64,000 bases of DNA from a bacterium. GTDB taxonomy: Bacteria > Auribacterota > Auribacteria > Auribacterales > Auribacteraceae. Within the stretch, counting starts at the first letter, position 1. Each line of letters opens with the position of its first letter. The stretch is taken from contig JAHDNF010000001.1 of assembly GCA_018435605.1 (NCBI GenBank), positions 1-64,000 on the forward strand, read 5' to 3'. Position numbers and translations under genes: made by a program. This document shows positions 63,719 to 64,000 of this stretch, in pieces. The notes beneath the pieces were generated by a model. It was not told where the DNA came from. It did no database searches and worked only from the letters and a program-made list of their open reading frames with translations.

Positions 63719-64000
63719 ATGATTGTTAACCCTTGTAAAAAAAAGGTTAACGAAAAAACTGTGATAGTTACAGGCGCTTCATCGGGCTTTGGCGCTGTTC
63801 TTGTCAGATCGTTTCAAGATACCGGATACAGGGTTGCCTGTTGCGGGCGTAATATACAACCGATTGAAAACAAAAATACCCTTGCTGTTACAGCCGATGT
63901 GCGATCTTCGCTACAGATGCGCAAATTTTGTGAAACTGTGGTAGGCCGTTGGGGAGGAATTGACGTTGTTGTCGCCAACGCCGGTGTAAACCATGAGGGT
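63719..64000 (+). CDS. Short-chain dehydrogenase/reductase, N-terminal part
   Basis: 94 residues, cut by the window end. AGAGGAGA about 7 nt before the ATG. Rossmann motif VIVTGASSGFGAVLVRSF (TGxxxGxG), an ADV block that positions adenine, and the NAG motif in DVVVANAGVNHEG. Basic residues after strand 2 (CCGRN) may favour NADPH. Substrate unknown. Confidence 0.9.
   Translation, partial: MIVNPCKKKVNEKTVIVTGASSGFGAVLVRSFQDTGYRVACCGRNIQPIENKNTLAVTADVRSSLQMRKFCETVVGRWGGIDVVVANAGVNHEG

Noticed and set aside
1-64000. CRISPR arrays, insertion sequences, tRNA or rRNA genes.
   Set aside because: I saw no regularly spaced repeats, transposase motifs, terminal inverted repeats or T-loop-like motifs with a matching acceptor stem.

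Overview
The window is a chromosomal segment of an AT-leaning (roughly 40 % GC by eye), probably anaerobic, diderm bacterium. Lipoproteins with lipoboxes, a GspA/GspB-type secretion module, three bactofilins and a squalene-hopene-cyclase-like enzyme point to a Gram-negative envelope. A flavodiiron protein, ferredoxin-bearing MinD-type ATPases and an orange-protein (ORP/NifX) locus point to anaerobic life. Minf_1886- and DUF1844-family genes and a zinc-ribbon L24 recall PVC-like or uncultured candidate-phylum lineages, but I cannot fix the phylum. I saw no tRNA, rRNA, CRISPR array, insertion sequence or prophage.

Layout. (1) 1-15.7 kb: the end of tuf and the fused S10-spc-alpha superoperon, rpsJ to rplQ, on one strand. 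It has secY-adk-map-infA-rpmJ inside, no rpmD, and an internal promoter plus an attenuator-like leader between rplD and rplW. It closes with a strong terminator. (2) 15.7-29.3 kb: an Lrp/AsnC regulator with an aminotransferase (arranged like Bacillus alaR-alaT), a HEAT-repeat exported protein, an NSS-family sodium symporter, tilS-ftsH-folP-cdaA-cdaR (tRNA modification, proteolysis, folate and c-di-AMP), a flavodiiron protein and a CorA-type transporter. (3) 29.3-36.7 kb, reverse strand: an ORP-type locus. It has an Mrp ATPase fused to an ORP domain, two ferredoxin-MinD ATPases, a methyltransferase, two small ORP/NifX proteins, a PAS-type sigma54 activator, an MBL-fold protein and a DUF5320 protein. 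Two sigma54-type promoters, each about 100 bp from matching GTAGCA/TGCTAC palindromes, suggest one co-regulated unit. (4) 36.7-45.7 kb: pdxJ-nnr, a zinc-ribbon coiled-coil protein, a TPR metalloprotease, metE and three small conserved or unknown genes. (5) 45.8-51.5 kb: ExeA/GspA-GspB-TPR lipoprotein facing a three-gene bactofilin operon, then a frameshifted entericidin-like gene. (6) 51.7-57.4 kb: a terpenoid operon of SHC-like cyclase, alpha/beta-hydrolase lipoprotein, FAD amine-oxidase-like protein and GT2 glycosyltransferase. (7) 57.5-64 kb: a GAF hybrid kinase, acyl-CoA ligase, CPBP protease, BtuF-like binding protein, REC-GGDEF regulator and the start of an SDR.

The most unusual parts are the sigma54/ORP locus with its shared palindromes and an internal ribosome-binding site inside the Mrp-ORP fusion, the rplD-rplW leader with two mutually exclusive pairings, and the four-gene cyclase-to-glycosyltransferase operon. 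Promoter and operator calls rest on motif matching by eye only.
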